Of a DNA stretch of 64,000 nt, positions 13,901 to 25,302 are shown piece by piece. The notes beneath the pieces were generated by a model, which did no database searches, was not told the DNA's origin, and worked only from the letters and a program-made list of their open reading frames with translations. Both the position numbers and the translations under genes were made by a program. Origin of the DNA: Paramacrobiotus metropolitanus. Lineage: Eukaryota; Tardigrada; Eutardigrada; Parachela; Macrobiotidae. How positions within the stretch are numbered: position 1 is the stretch's first letter; the number at the start of each line of letters is the position of its first letter. Location of the stretch: the NCBI RefSeq assembly GCF_019649055.1, contig NW_026570253.1, forward strand, positions 1,201,166-1,265,165, in the 5' to 3' direction.

Positions 13901-16900
13901 AACGATCGCTGAAACTCTAGCACAACATCATGAAGAAAAAAATAGAATCTACGGTGAATTGGTCCAGGAGAAAGAGTACGGGTTGAACAGAACTTTATAT
14001 ATATTCCATAACTATCATAATTATGGCGAATATTTAGCTGGTGCTTGTTTTCAGGAAATTTGCTATTTTGGAAGAGCAGCTGGCCGCCGTAACTTTGCTT
14101 GAAAAAGAAAAAAATGCCAGTTTGGAGGCAACAGCTGCTAATCTGGAAGTGAAAGAACGGTGCGTAATACGGACCTGATTATATCAAAATGTCGCTCTTC
14201 CTTGTGAGATGCGCTTGAACCGCTCACATTAGTGCCGTTACCCGTTAGAATGCGATTACCCGCGTTATCCGTTTAATGGCATTCAGATTCGGCTTTTGTT
14301 TGCTGCAAAAGAAACTGGAATTGTTAGAATGATGCAATTTTTTAAATACAGACTGATTGACTGATAACAGGTGAAAAGGAACTCATGACATAAATCATAA
14401 CGCCTCGTATCATTACCGTAACCTGGTACCAGTATCAGTAACAACATTAACAGAGTAGTACTACGCGTATCCCAAATTTGAACTAAAGCTCTGTACTTCA
14501 GTAATGTCCGGTAATGTTGGAATATCTATATAATGGAAAAAAAAAATTATTTTTATAGAGATTTTGCGATTTTACGACAAACTGCTGATGAACTGGCTCA
14601 GAGATGCACAAAGCTTGAACAGGACTCGGAACAGGCACAGTCGGCCTATGCGGAGCAAATGATGCGAGCGGAAGTGCGGCGGGAGGAAGATATACGGGTG
14701 TTAACAACCGAGAAGAACAGCATGGTTAGTTAGTACTTCACCTTTTTTACGCTTGGCGAATCACTTATACTGTACAGATACGTACGAAGCATTTTCAGTA
14801 ATTGTGTTCTTTTTGTAATCATTATTATTATCGAATCCCAGTAGCTAGCACATTCAGATGGAGATATCTTATCGTTCTCGTAAAAATTTAGAACTTTGTA
14901 AAGGAGAATGTTATAATGGGTTTCATCTTCGAAAAATGAGCAGAATACGCAGTCAAAAAATTGTCACGGAGTACGCAGAAGGGTAAAACCATAGTGAAGG
15001 CGCTGCATTGCGGTCTTGAAAAATAAAAAATTGGTGTAAAAATGATGAGGACAGTGCCGCTTTTGCAAAACCGCCATCTTCGACTCCTTATACCACCGTT
15101 ATTTAATAGTTTTAAAAGTGTTTAACTACGATTTTAATGTTTTAACGTTTCTGTGTTAGGTTGACAAGATCTCTAATTTGGAGGAGCAGATTCAGTTGCT
15201 GAGCTCCACATCCTTGACAGAAACTGAGACGATGCGCACGGAATTTCTCGACAAAATCAACCTGTTACAGTCGGTTGTAGTGGAGAAGAATGCGCTTCTG
15301 GAATCTACTTCACAAGAATTAGGTGCTTCCAAATCGACGGTGGTGTCGATGAACGAAGAAATATCCCGGCTAAAAAAGATGATGGAAGCATGCGATGTGG
15401 AATATAATGCCGCCAAAGGGGAGCTGGATTCGCTGACCAAACAGTGTCAAGCTAACGAGGAAATTATTTCAGCCATTAATGCTGATAAAGCTTCGCTGGT
15501 GGTGGTTTTAGAGCAAAAGGACAAGTAAGAAAAATGGGTGTAAATTTTATAGAATTTTCGTTTCTGTTATTTATATCTTTTATGTTTAGGGAATTGCAAG
15601 ATCTCGCTGGTGATTTGGCTAAAGCCAAAGACATCAATAGTCTACTGAAGAACGATCTGGACTTGGCTGGTGCATCGTTCGAAAAGCAGCTGGCAGTTGC
15701 TCAAGAACGTGCAGGGGAACTGCAGACGAGCGTTGACACTGAAAGGAATTCTTTGGTGAGTTTGCTTGCCAGTTTACGATGAATGGACTTTTATTTTTGC
15801 ATTTTTTTTGCTAGATGGATCGAATTAAAACGCTGGAAAATCAGTTGTCTGACACGGTGACGGAAAATACAGCCAAACTGGAAGCCGAACACAGTGATTT
15901 CCGGCATAAACTAAATACACTGGAAACGGAACTCGCTGCCAAGACTTCGGCGCTCTTGGCGTCAGGAAACGATATTCTGTTCCTCAAAGCGGAAATTCAG
16001 AAATCGCAGCACGAAGTCGCGCGGTTAAGCACTCTGCTCCAAGAATCTGAACAGAATCTCACCGTGAAATTAGAAAACATCAAGCAGTTGGACCGTGATC
16101 GGACAGATTCTGAAAATAAGTTAACAAACTTAGAAAAGACATTGCAGCTGTTAGAAAACAATTTGAAGCAGCATAATGTCGGCTTAGAGCAGGCAAATCA
16201 GACGATTGTCGAATTAGAAAGCGACAAGGTTTCGTTAAGCGATGTTATTTTAAGCTTGAAATCGGATTTGGTTTCGGCGAGCGATCTGGGGAAATTGCTA
16301 AGTGAAGCCAGGGATGAGCTGGCGATCGTGCAACAGGCAAAAAGCGCTGCCGAAGCGAGAATTCAGGAGCTGGAAGCGATTGCGGGGAAGGTCGGGTCGT
16401 TGGAAACCACTGTCCACGATCAGTCGGTCAAGTTGACATCTTCCGATCTCAGACTGTCTTCGATGGAATCGGAGATATTCCAATCACAGAGTGCGGTCAC
16501 AGAAATTACCACGGCGTTATCCGTGGCTAAAGAAGCCATCGTTCGTACAGAAGCGGAACGGGAAAAACTCCAGAACGATAACGTTAAATTGACTGAGCGA
16601 CTGAATGACGCCGAGCAGGCACTCAAAGAAATGGATGCATTGAAAGAAGCAGTGGCTACTGTTTCTGTAGTGAGGGACCAAGTTGAGAAGATTTCTCAAG
16701 AGAAAGTGACACTGGAGACGCAGGTCTGGGAGATAAACCAACGGGCTGCGGAGCAGAAGAATGTGATACAGAATTTGGAAAGTGAACTGTTGAATGTGCG
16801 GAAAAATGCGGAACAGGAAATTGCTGAGATGAAAGAACGAGACCTGCGGCAGCAGAAGCTGGTTGAAGAGCTGGAAAATGAGTTAGTGGAGATGAGGAAG

Positions 16901-18517
16901 AATGCCGCAGGGGTAATTGGCGGGGAAGTCGAATCGGCACAGGATGTCCATTTGGCCAGTCAAAGGTTGGTGTTGATTGGCATTATGTTTGTTTGCCTAA
17001 CAACTTACCGTGAACTCGTTCATTAACCGGTAAAATTGGGGCTCGTTACTGGCTTGTAACATTCACTGACGCTATCTTATAACAGTTTTACTCTATTATT
17101 ATTTTTTGTTTGGTTTTACTTAATGTTTGGCATGACTAACTAATGCGTTTATTAATTTTCTTGGAAACTATATTTTGCTTTCTTTTTCAGTTCGAATTCT
17201 CCATCGACGTGTGTTCAGATTCAGTAGCGGAATTATTTTTATTATTTTTTACATATTTCTTGTGATGATTCACAAAGGTGCCGATATTTTAATTTTCTCA
17301 TGGGAGTTTCTGAGTAAAACTGTAGTTTTTTTTGACGACGATTCTGTCGCATTGTAAGCTGTATTCGGTTGGGTCTTAAACTTCAGAGGATTTAATAACT
17401 CAAGAATTTACAATTATACAACCCTATCTTTCCTCCAAACTATCTTTGTGTCCTTTCTGTATTATGAGTCTGGGAAGGGATTCTAGGTTGAAAGTTGGTG
17501 AGTAGAGCTTCCTGTCGTGTTGTTATGGTTATGTGCCCTCTGTTCTTCCTGGTGTTTTTTTGTTACGTATTTATTGTTTGCTTCGACGTGGTGTAGCTTA
17601 CCAAGTTTTTCTTTGTAGATCTATTGATGAGCTGCTTTCGGCGGAGTTGGAGCGGGTGCAGAGTGAAGTGGAATTTCATCGTCGCTTGATCGAGCAGCGG
17701 GACGGGGAAATCTCTCGTATGAAGTTGCACCAGCGAGACATTGTTGATCAGAAGAACTCCGAGATTGCGCAGATTGAGAAGAAGGTCTTCGACGCGGAAA
17801 GTGCTCTGCGTAAAGAAAAGCTACAGAAATTAGCATTGAGCACATCTTCCTCATCCGCAGTCTCCGCTGGTGATAATAACGAATTCCAAGCACGTTGTTT
17901 TCTTTTGTTTATTATCTTTTGAATGAAAAGAGACTAACCGGCAGTTGTTTGCAGGTACAACTCTTAAACTCTATCATCGCTGAGCAGCAAACAAAACTGA
18001 TGGATATGGAAAAGAAATTAAAAGCCTTAACGCCTAAACCGTCCGCTTCCGGCTTGGCCGACGTGCCGCCAGCTGAGCCAGCCGTTGCGTGAGTATCTTA
18101 GAAGTTACACACGGAAAAGTTCTAAATTCTGAGTTGTGTCACTTGGAAAGTTTTTAATTTTTGTGCTTTTTGAAGTTGTTTTGTTGAAAGTGCAGTAATA
18201 AAAACTGAATAATTAGAAAATATCGCATTTAGTGGAAGAAAGTTTGCAAATTACTGTGTTTTGTCAGACCCAAGCGCCGCCCAATCCGTTTATACTGCGC
18301 TCAGTGCGAGCAGTTCGACGAACATGACACCGCCGAATGTCCCAAACGCCACACTTCCCCGGAGCGCAAACCGAAGCCTAAAGTGGCGCGCCCGGTGCGC
18401 AAATATTGTGAAGAATGTGAAAAGTTCGACCTGCATGAAACGACCGACTGTCCCGCTTGGATCAAGAAGCACCCGCCTCGTGTTCCTCTCAAGCCGACTG
18501 GTTTGGTACCTCTATAA
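7953..18517 (+). CDS. CLIP1: CAP-Gly domain-containing linker protein (CLIP-170/CLIP-190 family), 25 exons, 1743 residues
   Basis: Microtubule plus-end tracking protein. Exons: 7953-8031, 8884-9103, 9203-9384, 9471-9645, 9879-10236, 10499-10644, 10971-11069, 11234-11396, 11566-11700, 11794-11939, 12002-12131, 12423-12542, 12600-12733, 13220-13327, 13383-13548, 13633-13758, 13839-13975, 14055-14159, 14559-14724, 15160-15524, 15590-15755, 15815-16965, 17619-17889, 17955-18088, 18268-18517. The sum is divisible by three. Two CAP-Gly domains (about residues 38-105 and 170-232) each carry the tubulin-tail-binding GKNDG motif. A serine-rich linker follows, then roughly 1300 residues of coiled coil, then [12 protein letters not shown] and two CCHC knuckles ([32 protein letters not shown]) as in CLIP-170. 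It ends GLVPL, without the acidic-aromatic ETF-like tail of human CLIP-170. The length is near fly CLIP-190. The symbol names the family, not a proven one-to-one orthologue. Intron 23 needs a GC donor. Confidence 0.93.
8365..8593 (-). CDS. Small unrecognised ORF nested antisense in CLIP intron 1
   Basis: A complete 75-codon frame begins with ATG at 8593 and ends with TAA at 8366-8368; an in-frame TAA lies just upstream of the ATG. The stop is embedded in AATAAA (minus strand, 8365-8370). The product starts [20 protein letters not shown] and is rich in Lys, Arg, Glu, Gln and Leu, so it looks helical and soluble. It has no signal peptide or membrane segment. The local GC content is higher than in the surrounding intron. 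I do not recognise the family. It could be a nested gene, one exon of a larger gene, or chance; many random frames of similar size exist in the window, but few have this composition. Confidence 0.35.
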
Positions 18518-19115
18518 AACCGACCTCTTCAGCCAGTTTGACAGACCTTGCATGTTTATGACTCTAGAGAACCAGGATATTATGCTATTTTTTTGTGTAG
18601 ATCTGGTGTGTTATTTATTTTCCAATGCTCAAGATTATAACTCTGTACAGTGTGTGTTTTTATAAGACATTGTGTGTTGCTTGTGACAGAGTTTTGTCGT
18701 TTGTTTCTCCTAGTCTCTTGTATCGTAGTCAGTGGTGCGAATTCTAAGACATACATCAATATGTAAATCCTTTAAAGGGCAGAGAAATTTGTGATGCGTT
18801 GTTGCAAATCAAAACGGCCAGTCTAATTACACGAGGGTGGCACTGCTTTCCTAATTGTGTGAGGATTGATCAGCATTAATGCAGCAGAGAATGTTACTTG
18901 TATTAATCATTATCACATTATGGCGGTCCGAAACAGCTTGCGGATTGGCAACGGGCGTCAGTGCGAGCATGATAGTACAATACTAGGTACATCAGAACGC
19001 AAACGTTACAAACATTAACGAATTCTAACAGTTGGAACAAACTTCGATAAACTGGATGAGCTTATATATTTTTCTTTTCAAATTTGATCGCTTCGTTGAG
19101 TAACCGTACGTTGAG
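18518..19115. other. Convergent 3' spacer between CLIP and TMEM94
   Basis: About 0.7 kb between the CLIP stop and the TMEM94 stop on the opposite strand. It should hold both 3' untranslated regions. I see no AATAAA for CLIP here, so CLIP may use a variant signal. No other feature is visible. Confidence 0.5.
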
Positions 19116-19121
19116 TTTATT
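19116..19121 (-). terminator. AATAAA polyadenylation signal for TMEM94
   Basis: AATAAA on the minus strand, about 130 bp past the TMEM94 stop. It is the first canonical signal downstream of that stop. Confidence 0.5.
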
Positions 19122-19250
19122 CCGGTTCCCGAACAATTGGGTTCCAATGTTTAGAAGCAAATTAAATCGTTCGTTACATAGTTACACTTACAGTACGTAA
19201 AAACCAGCGCCTATCATTCTCCACAACAATAAATAAAAAAATAAAACAAA

Positions 19251-22200
19251 TCAAAACGGCGAATTCATGCCCAATTTCGTGCCGAACTGTAGCCGCGCCC
19301 GCTTCTGCTGTTTATCCAGCGCCGCCAGTTCAAACTTTTTAATCAGCTCATTAACCGGGAACAACAGCAGCGGCCACAGAAACCCCAACAACCACACATA
19401 GTACGGCACGGAATCGTACCAGGCCTCCCCGTCAAATTCCTCCCGAGAACGCCAAACACTCGTTCCATTGAACCCGGGGGAATGCCTTCCCAGGACAAAA
19501 TCCACATCCAAAAAGAAGTAGATTAACTGAGCAAAAATCCCCGTCAACGCCGCCAGGATCCACAGTAAATTCTTCAATGGCGAATACTTCCAGAATCCCG
19601 GTTTGTTATTTCCGTATCCCATGGAGATCACATCAAAGTACAATATCACCAATAATGCGCACAAATTCTGGTTCAGGGACACCGCGGTTTCCCCAGTGGT
19701 CAGATTGGCCAATGCGGGATAACATGTGCCCGCACCGGCGTGGCAGTTCTCCAGTAATAGCAGCGCATGACAGGCCAGCACGACAAAGACAGAAGGGAGC
19801 CAGCGCGCTAAGAATGTCCAAAGGAAACGGCAGACACTTTCGCGATTGACAATATCGTCCACACGGTTCTTCCCAGTAGAGATGCGCATCAGGTTGCGAT
19901 CATGGGGAACGGACAGGAGGGACAGACTGAGCAGGGGCAGGGAGAAGCACACCAGCAGGATGATGTGACCGACGGAGATGGGTGGCGGAAAGCAGAGGAA
20001 GTTAGCCAGAGTGTTCATTATCACGACGAAGATTCCAGCTGAGATCAGATATTTGAAGCAGTTGCGCAGAACAGCCAAATTGTGCCGGGACTAACACAAA
20101 AATAAAAACGTTAAAAACATGAACAACTGCCAATGGCTAAAAAAACCGAAAAGCAGTCAGTGGTCAATAAACAATTCTGTATAACTTACAACGCTGTAAG
20201 TTATACAGAACAAAAATACGATATTAATTGACTCACTACCTCAATAACAAGCTGCATTATGCTCATAGGATCCTCTTTCTGACAAGAAAGAGAGCAATTC
20301 AGACTAGTCAGCGTCTTCATCAGTTCCATTGGCGTACACGGAAGATGCTTTCGATCCACCAGAATTCTTGGCGTTGACGAAGTAGCACAAATTTTGGGAT
20401 ACATCGGTTCTATAAGTGGAATCCACAAATACTATAATAACGGAAAAAGTTACTACTCGCGTTATAGTAATACCTATGGCGATCGCCGCATCCGCTTGGA
20501 GAAAAATAGCTGAATTGGTTAAATTCCCCGAACTGCCCAAACAGCAGACGACTTCACCGTTCTCCTGCATGATCGCGATCATTTCCTGGATGGACTCCGG
20601 CCGGCAGTCGGTAAACAGCGACACTAACAGCGGTACATTATCCACACTGGCAATATGCTCGCGAATGTTCTCAATGCCTCGCGGTAGTCTGGCTCGATTT
20701 TCCAGATCCAACTCCTGTTCAACAACAATGACGCTGACATCTTTCTTGGCGTTATTATCAACGGGCGCCGGCTGAACCACATCCGGATCCAAAGAATTCG
20801 GATCGATGCCTTGAGAATCCAGAGCAATGTGACAGTTCCACCCGCTTTCCAAGCCCAATCTACAAAACAGCAATACTTCCATTAAGTACAGTAAGTATTG
20901 TATTAGAGTGGTCGGTGGCACTGTAGAAACCGATTCTGATGAATTTAATAAGCAGCAATATACACCATACATGTTTAAACGTGCCTATCCTATAAAATCA
21001 TTAGTTTATGCGCAGGATGTTAGTATTCGAAATCCAACCACTCACTAAGCCCAAAGATTATATATAACCATAGCCAACCCATTCCAAACAAAACTCCACT
21101 TCCTGATTCGTGTTTTCGATTACTGTTCATTATACAGTCTAAACCGTTTTCTAATAAGATCTCTTTTGGATTTTTCGAGAATTTCGCGAAATTATAATTC
21201 CATGATTGGGCAGCAAACTACGTAATTGCTTTCGCCCATAAGTCATTCGGTAAATAACCAAATACCAACAACTACTAAAAATATTCCAACCAGCCTTCAG
21301 TTTCGACTGGCCACTTTACACCCCTACGCCGCTGTTCTCACATTTTTACACCTTGTAAATTTACCTTTCCGCAAATACACGACTCCGGAGTTCGGTTTCC
21401 GTCGAAAAATGTATAAATCGAATACATGCTTGCTCCAGCAGGTCGATCAAATGGACAAAATCATTCCGAGACTGGTATTGCTGCGCCACGCACCCCAAGA
21501 AAACCTGGTTCTTACAACAGCTTTCGTACATCTCCCGCACCAAGCCGCTGGACGTTCGCGAGATCTGCGATGTCAGCTCGTGCATCGACACGTCCTCCTC
21601 CTCAGATGGCAGTTCAATAAATATCTCATCCTCATCGGAATCGGAGTCCGATGACTGCTCAGCCACGGCGGTGGTCAGTGGCGAATACGAAAATGCCGTA
21701 CAGTATGCAGTCATACTAAACCGAGTGTAGAATTCCAGAATGTGTCGACGATCTTCCGGGGTAAGGGGGCGGGTCTCCTGACCGTTCCAGTAATCCGTAC
21801 AAGTGTCCAGAACGAGATCGGCCGTTCCTTGGGATAAGACTTGTAGGCCACCTGATTTGGTGTCCTGCACAATGACACTCAGCATATTCGGAAACGGCGT
21901 TTTGTAACGTCCTTCTAATTCCCGTGGCGTTTTATTGGGTTTCCGGTAAAAAGCCATGCGCTGCACTTGCCGGAAGATGCTTTCAGCGGTGGAGGTAAAG
22001 CCCATCAACTTGCTGAACGAACATAGGCATCTAGAAAAATGATCAACCCGGCCCTTTAGATTGTCTACCATCCGCTTCACTAATTTCACGACAAGTTTCC
22101 CTACTGGCTACCGAGTACTGAGTTCTTCTGCACTCGTAAACTGAGTCTGTTTAGTTATAAAATTTTTCCCGTATGAGTATACGAGTCTTAAGCACTGATG

Positions 22201-25200
22201 GTTTGCTCATTCCCCCTAAAAAAACCAACCACACGATATCTCAGAAGCAAAAATCAACACCAAAAGAAGAAAATTTTTACACCAAGCAGGAGGTCATTCG
22301 TGGCGTTTAAGGCAGCGGGAGGGAGCTATCATCGAAAGCCACCACAAAATTATCACTGTAACTACTAACTTTGACTCACCTGCGATTCACCACTGGCACC
22401 GATTGATCATGATGCAATGCCACGCAACTGACATGATCAGTGAAAGCCCGATAATAGTCCTGCACTTCCTTACTACAAGTATTCAACAGCACCGCCAACC
22501 CCAGCGGCTTTAGATTGCCGAGCATCCGTGTCCAGCTGGGATCGTCGAAATCAATCTCGAACTCCCGGCCACCACTTTGTGTAATATCCACCACCTCCGC
22601 CACCCCATCAATCAGTTCCGGCACCTCTTGATGTACCACTGACAGGGAATTATGCCGTTCAAAACTCTTGGCAGTCAATGCCTCATCGGCACTGTGGCCC
22701 ATTTCCTGCAGGGAATTACTGGAATGCCGCAGGGAAACCTTCGAAGCCGATACCGAATCTCCGCGCGCGTGTAGGGTGAAAATCTTCTCAGCGTTGGGGT
22801 TGGGCCACGAGAGGACGCCCTTCTTGTCCGTGCAGCAGATAGCAGTTACGTTGCCTAAAGTGTGAACAATGTTGGAGGTTTGGAAAAGGGAGTCGTTGGT
22901 GCCTTTGACCAACGATCGGAAGCGCTGCCAAATCGACGCCCAGTCGGCTTTCACGATATACATGGCATCGGTGAGCTTAGCTTCGTGGAGATGATCATGC
23001 TTCAACTGCAAAAATTAAGGAACAAACCTGAATATAAACAAAAATATATTTCACTTCATCACACGGTGTCCCATATAAGCAACGGAAAACGATTCTCAAA
23101 TTACTGGGTAGCGTATGATGATATGAATTCAAATCAGACTATCTTTTGCTATCGTGACGTATAAAAGCTACAATTTAAAATAATAATCGCTAACGGCGTT
23201 AATTAACACCAAAGAATACGATAAAATAAGCAGCATAAAACGCGTGGCAGCCAAGCGTACGAACAAGTAGTTCGTATCCATTTAGCAAAAAATAGTTCGA
23301 GCACGGTAAAACTGCTAACCTTTTTCCTTTTGAACTTCTGAAAAACGCTCAGCACTCTGGCCAAAATTATGTAATTCATCCCCAACCAAAGAGAAGGAAA
23401 AACGAGAGAAGTCAGTGGTAGCAAAACATAAAGCCATCCGAATAAAAACTCTTCTGCCCATCGACGCTTTGTGCTCTCCACAAAAACACAAATTTCAATA
23501 ATATTCCCAATCAAATACAGCACCGCAACTCCGGGTAGAAAGCGACCCATAATGTAATTCAGGGTGGTAATGCGCTGTTTTTCAATAATGCTGCTCGGTC
23601 GATTAAGCGGCTTATTAGAAAGAGATTCCACCAAGATGCTCCGAAAGGGCGCTTCCTGGACGATGAAACGGTGCTCAGCAGCGGCGGTACGTTGCACAGC
23701 GCTCAACGGAGCTTCCATTTCCCCATCAGTGTCGGGCTGGTAGATCTCACCTAAGACAAGCTAGAATTCAGATTTGGTAATTCAGGCAGGCAATTTAGAA
23801 AATGATACAATTCTTCAAATAATGTAGATAAACATGACAAAAACACTAAAACCTCTAATGTGCATTGCACAAGAATGCAGTTACCAAAAAAAATCGAGAA
23901 TTTAAACGCTTTCTTTTACATCAGCAGAAATAAAAGTAATAAATTAATGTTCAAAATCCAATTTATTCACCCCGCATGAGCGTAATTTCGGTAGCGTCCG
24001 TCGGGGTCTCTTTGACGGAATTACAGTGGCAGACGACCCGCTGGCCCGGTCGGACGACAATGATATCGCCCGGAACCAGCAGAATCGCTGGTAAATTGAT
24101 GACAGCATTGTCACGGTACGTCCACTGCAGAGCCACACACGGACTGTCGGGACACAGCACATCGGGGTAGTACGAATGTTTCCATTCGGTCAGCTTTTTC
24201 GATCCTATTCCAAATAGGATAACAATTTGTACCTACACTTCTTTTACAGTTAAACGTCTGCGCTAATATACAATCTGTTCAGCTTATTTTATTAGTCCTA
24301 ATACTCGTACGATTTTCTGTATTAACCACCTGTCAATAATGATATAATCTCGATTAAAGCAATCATAACGAATACGCAAAAAAATGTTAACACGTTTCAT
24401 GCAGCGCATTTCCTTAGCTATGTAGTCAGATTTCGTTTAGTAAGTGTAGTATAAGGGCGTAAAAAATCATTTGGTAAAAGGAAAAATATTGGTGACCACT
24501 CCGTACACTGCCTTTCCCTAATATGAAGGAACGCGTGAAAGTAAGAAGCATGGTAGTGCACCGAGTGAAAGGTGTACGGAGTGGTCGCCAAAAATATTTC
24601 TAAACGTGCGGCAGCAACACCAATTAAAAACGATAACTCCAATGTATATTTTTCTGAAAAATCAAAAATTAACAGGCACATGAATATTTTGTGAGACTTA
24701 ATCCCCTTCTAAAGTAAAACAAAAGTCTTTACCTTGCAATTCCTGTCGAATCGTCGCCAGAATACTGATAACCTGGCACCAGAGCTCCAAATGGCGGCCG
24801 CGCGCTTCCAGACAAGACAGCAACACATTCACCACTCCGAACAGCACCAACACCGCCAGCACCGCGGCACACTCCACCGGTTTGATCAGCACACGGCCCC
24901 CAGCATCTTGCACCAAGAAGCCTGCTACAGTTAGCACGCACTGCAGCACGATGAGCAGCAGCTCCGGCCAGCGAAAAATGGAACGCGAACTGCGCTGATC
25001 GAAAGCATCCTGCACCCAGTTGCGCCACGACACGGAGCGCCGGTACCGGGACTGTTCGTCCTCGATGAGACGGGCGAACAGAGTCAGAGCGTGCCGCGTG
25101 GAGAGGCCAGACTGGTTGATCTTCGCGGGGCCAGGTTCGTCGTCGCTGGCGCGCAGCGCTGCGGTGTCGGATAAGCGTTTGGGCAGGAGACCGATGGTCT

Positions 25201-25302
25201 CTTCGCCTGGCTGCAACAACAGATACAGTGGTGTTTGGTGACTTTGGTTGCAGCCGAACTGACAGCAAGAAAAAGACTGTTTACCACGGCCAAAACAGCC
25301 AT
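19251..25302 (-). CDS. TMEM94: Transmembrane protein 94 orthologue (P-type ATPase-like ER protein), 9 exons, 1282 residues
   Basis: Multi-pass membrane protein of the TMEM94 family, reported in mammals to support Mg2+ uptake into the ER. Exons 5' to 3': 25302-25285, 25210-24733, 24204-23971, 23750-23320, 23005-22380, 22030-21365, 20859-20474, 20409-20240, 20090-19251; all phases agree. The C-terminus, LQFGTKLGMNSPF, is almost the human one. Other family hallmarks are GDIIVVRPGQRV in the actuator-like part, CCTDKKGVLSWPNP near residue 447 in place of the P-type DKTGT motif, LGLESGWNCHIAL, and FLQADAAIAI, which corresponds to the hinge region. Two membrane segments lie near residues 80-135, two more in exon 4, and six or so in the last exon. 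The first exon is only six codons (MAVLAV) and is the weakest part: it was chosen because its GTAAAC donor and phase fit the next acceptor. Confidence 0.92.
20175..20210. repeat. Perfect 16-bp hairpin in the last TMEM94 intron
   Basis: Arms 20175-20190 and 20195-20210 (TTCTGTATAACTTACA and its exact complement) around a 4-base loop ACGC. It sits in the 149-bp intron between the last two exons, so the pre-mRNA could fold here. Confidence 0.8.
24484..24599. repeat. Inverted repeat in TMEM94 intron 2
   Basis: The left arm from 24484 begins AAATATTGGTGACCACTC; the right arm ends at 24599 and is its complement except for a 3-base insertion. Each arm is about 25 bp and the loop about 62 bp. It is AT-flanked and could be a small non-autonomous fold-back element. 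Confidence 0.65.

Noticed and set aside
25285-25302. Starting TMEM94 at a TTG further inside exon 2
   Set aside because: No ATG exists in that frame upstream of exon 2 and a good acceptor (GTTGTTGCAG) is present, so a short upstream coding exon is preferred, though still uncertain.
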